A DNA stretch of 64,000 nucleotides, taken from contig OW818693.1 of assembly GCA_942493335.1 (NCBI GenBank), positions 4,526,001-4,590,000 of the forward strand. The letters are read 5' to 3'. This DNA comes from JAEWSN01 sp942493335. GTDB lineage: Bacteria; Bacillota; Clostridia; DSM-8532. Each line of letters opens with the position of its first letter. Positions within the stretch are counted from its first letter, which is position 1. This document shows, in pieces, positions 61,786 to 64,000 of the stretch. The translations under genes and the position numbers were made by a program. Under the pieces are notes generated by a model. That model did no database searches, was not told where the DNA came from, and saw nothing but the letters and a program-made list of their open reading frames with translations.

Positions 61786-62194
61786 GACAGTTTGGTCTTG
61801 CGCGCGGCACTAAGATTTCAATCAGCATCGTGTGTTGAAATCCAAGTGCCGCAACGCCTTCCCAAACAGTCCCGTTTTGACAGTTTGGTCTTGCGCGCGG
61901 CACTAAGATTTCAATCAGCATCGTGTGTTGAAATCCAAGTGCCGCAACGCCTTCCCAAACAGTCCCGTTTTGACAGTTTGGTCTTGCGCGGCACTAAGAT
62001 TTCAATCAGCATCGTGTGTTGAAATCCAAGTGCCGCAACGCCTTCCCAAACAGTCCCGTTTTGACAGTTTGGTCTTGCGCGCGGCACTAAGATTTCAATC
62101 AGCATCGTGTGTTGAAATCCAAGTGCCGCAACGCCTTCCCAAACAGTCCCGTTTTGACAGTTTGGTCTTGCGCGCGGCACTAAGATTTCAATCA
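61786..62194. repeat. 93-bp tandem array of palindromic elements, four copies and a partial fifth
   Basis: Copies begin at 61786, 61879, 61972, 62063 and 62156. They look identical except that copy 3 lacks two bases (91 bp) and copy 5 stops after 39 bp. Each copy is an inverted repeat: CGGCAC..ATTTCAA pairs with TTGAAAT..GTGCCG, flanked by GCG/CGC and TTTGG/CCAAA. Read on the minus strand, TTGGATTTCAACACACGATG resembles the core of the other palindromic elements. The unit length is a multiple of three and has no stop in one frame, but no coding use is likely. Confidence 0.93.
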
Positions 62195-62212
62195 CACAGG
62201 GGGATTTGTGCT

Positions 62213-63790
62213 ATGAAAAGGGGATTGCGGTTGTCTTCGATCTTGCTTCTTTGCCTGTCGTTCCTCCTGTCGATGATTCCCGGGTGCGGACTCGGAGCCG
62301 GCAAGACGGACGTCGTCGATGACGGACTGGAACCGCCTCCGCCCATTGCGGCGTTTGATACTTCAAAGGAGGTCCATCAGGTCTGGGTGGTTCCGGGTGA
62401 CAAGCCGCAGGACCTTGATCTCGTTTATGCCGAAGTCAACAAGACCCTCAAAAAGGAAATCAACACGACCCTTGAGCTCAAGTATGTGCCGTGGCAGACC
62501 TGGATGGGAAACATGGCAACCCTGCTTGCCGCGGACAATCCGCCGGATGCGATGTATGTGTCCTCCTGGGCGAATTATTCGAAACTGGCATCACAGAATC
62601 TCCTTCGGGAGATCGATACGGATCAGCTCGCGCAATATGCCCCTAAAATCAGCGCGGACCTTTCTGCGTACACCACTACAGGCCTTCAGGATTGTCAGGT
62701 GGGCGGAAAAGCCTATATGGTGCCTGCGGTCGGAAATCTGTGGGTACAGGATTGGCCGGTTCTGATCAGGGGCGATTTGCGCGCGAAATTCGGGCTGCCC
62801 GAGATCCGGACCCTGGACGATCTGGATGAATACCTGAAAACACTCGGATCGGCGCAGAACGGCATCATCCCCTGGAATACAGATGGAAGCGGATTGATGG
62901 GGTATCTGCAATTGGCATGGTACCAGCCCAACGGCATGGATACGCCTGTCGATGACCTTTTCTTCCTTGCATATGCTTTGGGCGACAAGAAAGCCCAAAT
63001 ACGCAATGTGCTTGAGGAGAAAACCTTCACGGATGCGCTGCTGCGTCTGCACAATCTCGCCATGGCCGGCGCCGTTCCGGAAAATGTGTTGTATTCGCGG
63101 GTTTCATCGCAAGACAATTGGAATATAGGACAGAGTGCCTGCATGATTGCGGATATCGAGACGATCAGTTCGGTTTTCGACGGCACGCTTCGGGATCATC
63201 CGGAATGGAAGCCGGAGCGGTATTTGCTCAATCCCGAAGCGAAACGCATCAAGCAACCTGTGAATACGCATGGAATGGCCATGCCGGTCGGCGTAAAGGA
63301 ACCTGAGCGTTTCCTGATGGCGCTTGACCTGCTGTACGACACAAAATCTCTACAGGATCTTACTTCGGCGGGATTGGTGGGGACGCACCGCGCGGCCGGC
63401 TCGGAGAATGCCTACGAGCCTGGACCGGATGCCAGGAAATATCCGTTCAGCAACAGCGGTGTGTGGGCATGGTCGAACCGTGTCCTGCAGATGGCGCCAT
63501 CAGCGAATGGATGGTATCTCAAGGAAACCTACGACAAGTGGATCTCGGAGGAAGGACGGGTGGCTGGGGCTGAACTTGGCGCCTTCGTCTTCGATCCGGC
63601 TCCTGTCTCCGCCCAGTTGTCAAAACTGCAGACAGCCTTGAGCACGGAAGGCCGGTTTCTACTGGCTGGCGCGTCGGACAGTGTTTCAAATGACATGAAA
63701 ACCCTGTTGGATGCCTTCATGAAAGCGGGGCTGGAGGACGTTCGGACGGAGATGCAGCGCCAGGCGGATCTGTTTCTCCAGGGACATTGA
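62213..63790 (+). CDS. Extracellular solute-binding lipoprotein (family 1), orphan
   Basis: 525 residues. Signal peptide LSSILLLCLSFLLSMIPGC with lipobox IPGC marks it as a lipoprotein. The rest follows the family 1 binding-protein fold (TWMGNMATLLAADNPPDAMY, then YKxxG-like segments, and a C-terminal VRTEMQRQADLFLQ). Long members like this usually bind oligosaccharides for ABC importers. No permease genes are near; a terminator follows it directly. ATG 62213 has CAGGGGG upstream; the frame also runs back through the repeat array and was cut here. Confidence 0.85.
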   Translation: MKRGLRLSSILLLCLSFLLSMIPGCGLGAGKTDVVDDGLEPPPPIAAFDTSKEVHQVWVVPGDKPQDLDLVYAEVNKTLKKEINTTLELKYVPWQTWMGNMATLLAADNPPDAMYVSSWANYSKLASQNLLREIDTDQLAQYAPKISADLSAYTTTGLQDCQVGGKAYMVPAVGNLWVQDWPVLIRGDLRAKFGLPEIRTLDDLDEYLKTLGSAQNGIIPWNTDGSGLMGYLQLAWYQPNGMDTPVDDLFFLAYALGDKKAQIRNVLEEKTFTDALLRLHNLAMAGAVPENVLYSRVSSQDNWNIGQSACMIADIETISSVFDGTLRDHPEWKPERYLLNPEAKRIKQPVNTHGMAMPVGVKEPERFLMALDLLYDTKSLQDLTSAGLVGTHRAAGSENAYEPGPDARKYPFSNSGVWAWSNRVLQMAPSANGWYLKETYDKWISEEGRVAGAELGAFVFDPAPVSAQLSKLQTALSTEGRFLLAGASDSVSNDMKTLLDAFMKAGLEDVRTEMQRQADLFLQGH

Positions 63791-63825
63791 AAACCACCGG
63801 TTTCTGATGGAAAGAACCGCGCAGC

Positions 63826-63859
63826 AAAAAGGATGCCCCCGAGGGGACATCCTTTTTTT
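63826..63859. terminator. Terminator between the binding protein and malic enzyme genes
   Basis: AAAAAGGATGCCCC pairs with GGGGACATCCTTTTTTT around a CGA loop, with one bulged base. A and T tracts flank both sides, so it can serve the two convergent genes. Confidence 0.88.
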
Positions 63860-63911
63860 GTTCAGGTGCGGGTGTGATCCCGCACACATGAAAGTCAGAG
63901 CACAGCAGGAA

Positions 63912-64000
63912 TCAAATACGGTTTACACCGGTCTTGATGGCGGCTTCGGCAACAGCCTTGGCGACTGCCGGGCCTACGCGCTTGTCGAACGGGGAGGGGA
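63912..64000 (-). CDS. NAD-dependent malic enzyme, C-terminal end (cut by window edge)
   Basis: Only 28 codons and the stop are visible. They read PSPFDKRVGPAVAKAVAEAA and then a short end with TGVNRI. This matches the conserved C terminus of bacterial malate dehydrogenase (oxaloacetate-decarboxylating), which makes pyruvate from malate. The call rests on a short segment. Confidence 0.6.
   Translation of the reverse strand, partial: PSPFDKRVGPAVAKAVAEAAIKTGVNRI

Noticed and set aside
61786..62194. CRISPR array
   Set aside because: The whole 93-bp unit is repeated, with no unique spacers between repeats, and no cas genes are present.
61925..62212. N-terminal extension of the solute-binding protein through the repeat array
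   Set aside because: The frame is open only because the repeat lacks stops in it; the true lipoprotein signal peptide and ribosome site begin at 62213.

Overview
The window looks like chromosomal DNA from a motile, high-GC, probably anaerobic member of the Bacillota (class Clostridia). The main support is one long flagellar/chemotaxis block (flgB to past sigD, about 35 kb) whose gene order follows the Bacillus/Clostridium fla/che operon. It includes hallmark Gram-positive genes: swrD, fliY, flhF/flhG, cheC, cheD and sigD. Frequent GTG/TTG starts with strong AGGAGG-type ribosome sites, oxygen-sensitive ferredoxin-type proteins and a Lys-CTT tRNA are compatible with this. Genus cannot be told from the sequence.

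Layout. 1-3.2 kb (minus strand): an L-arabinose locus with araR, an L-fucose-isomerase-type sugar isomerase and the start of araD. 3.4-38.7 kb (plus): the fla/che operon. It covers rod, MS-ring, switch, export ATPase, hook, export gate, FlhF/FlhG, a PilZ protein, CheB/A/W/C/D, sigma-D, FapA and four tail genes, and ends at a strong terminator. Internal sigma-A-like promoters sit before cheY and flhA, and a sigma-D-like promoter before flgE. 38.7-46.3 kb: housekeeping and metal genes: a conserved hypothetical, trpB2, a znuA-zur pair under a palindromic operator, a degenerate RACo-like ferredoxin protein, tRNA-Lys, smpB and tmRNA. 46.7-53.2 kb: a catabolic cluster with an enolase-superfamily dehydratase, two SDR proteins (one apparently inactive), an RraA-type aldolase, a ferredoxin-fused aldo/keto reductase, a Dabb protein and an UlaG-like metallo-hydrolase. 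53.3-64 kb: a hybrid histidine kinase, an ABC-F protein, a Cys-rich protein, an XRE/S24-like regulator, an AEC transporter, a PlsC-like acyltransferase with a zinc ribbon, an MBL-fold hydrolase, a 93-bp repeat array, an orphan solute-binding lipoprotein and the tail of a malic enzyme.

The most unusual signal is not a gene. A family of about 76-87-bp palindromic elements occurs at four intergenic places (343-528, 21651-21844, 48103-48188, 61786-62194). The copies share an inner core (around TGRATTTC and AAAACA..GGCC), but their outer arms differ in sequence while staying complementary. At two places they are expanded as direct tandem arrays. Three further short tandem repeats (19, 23 and 26 bp) lie in other intergenic gaps. 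Other points worth following up are the RACo-like protein with a lysine-rich insert between its cluster cysteines and no ATPase motif, the active/inactive SDR pair, and the asymmetric ABC-F protein. All calls rest on reading the sequence and on knowledge of families; no database search was run.
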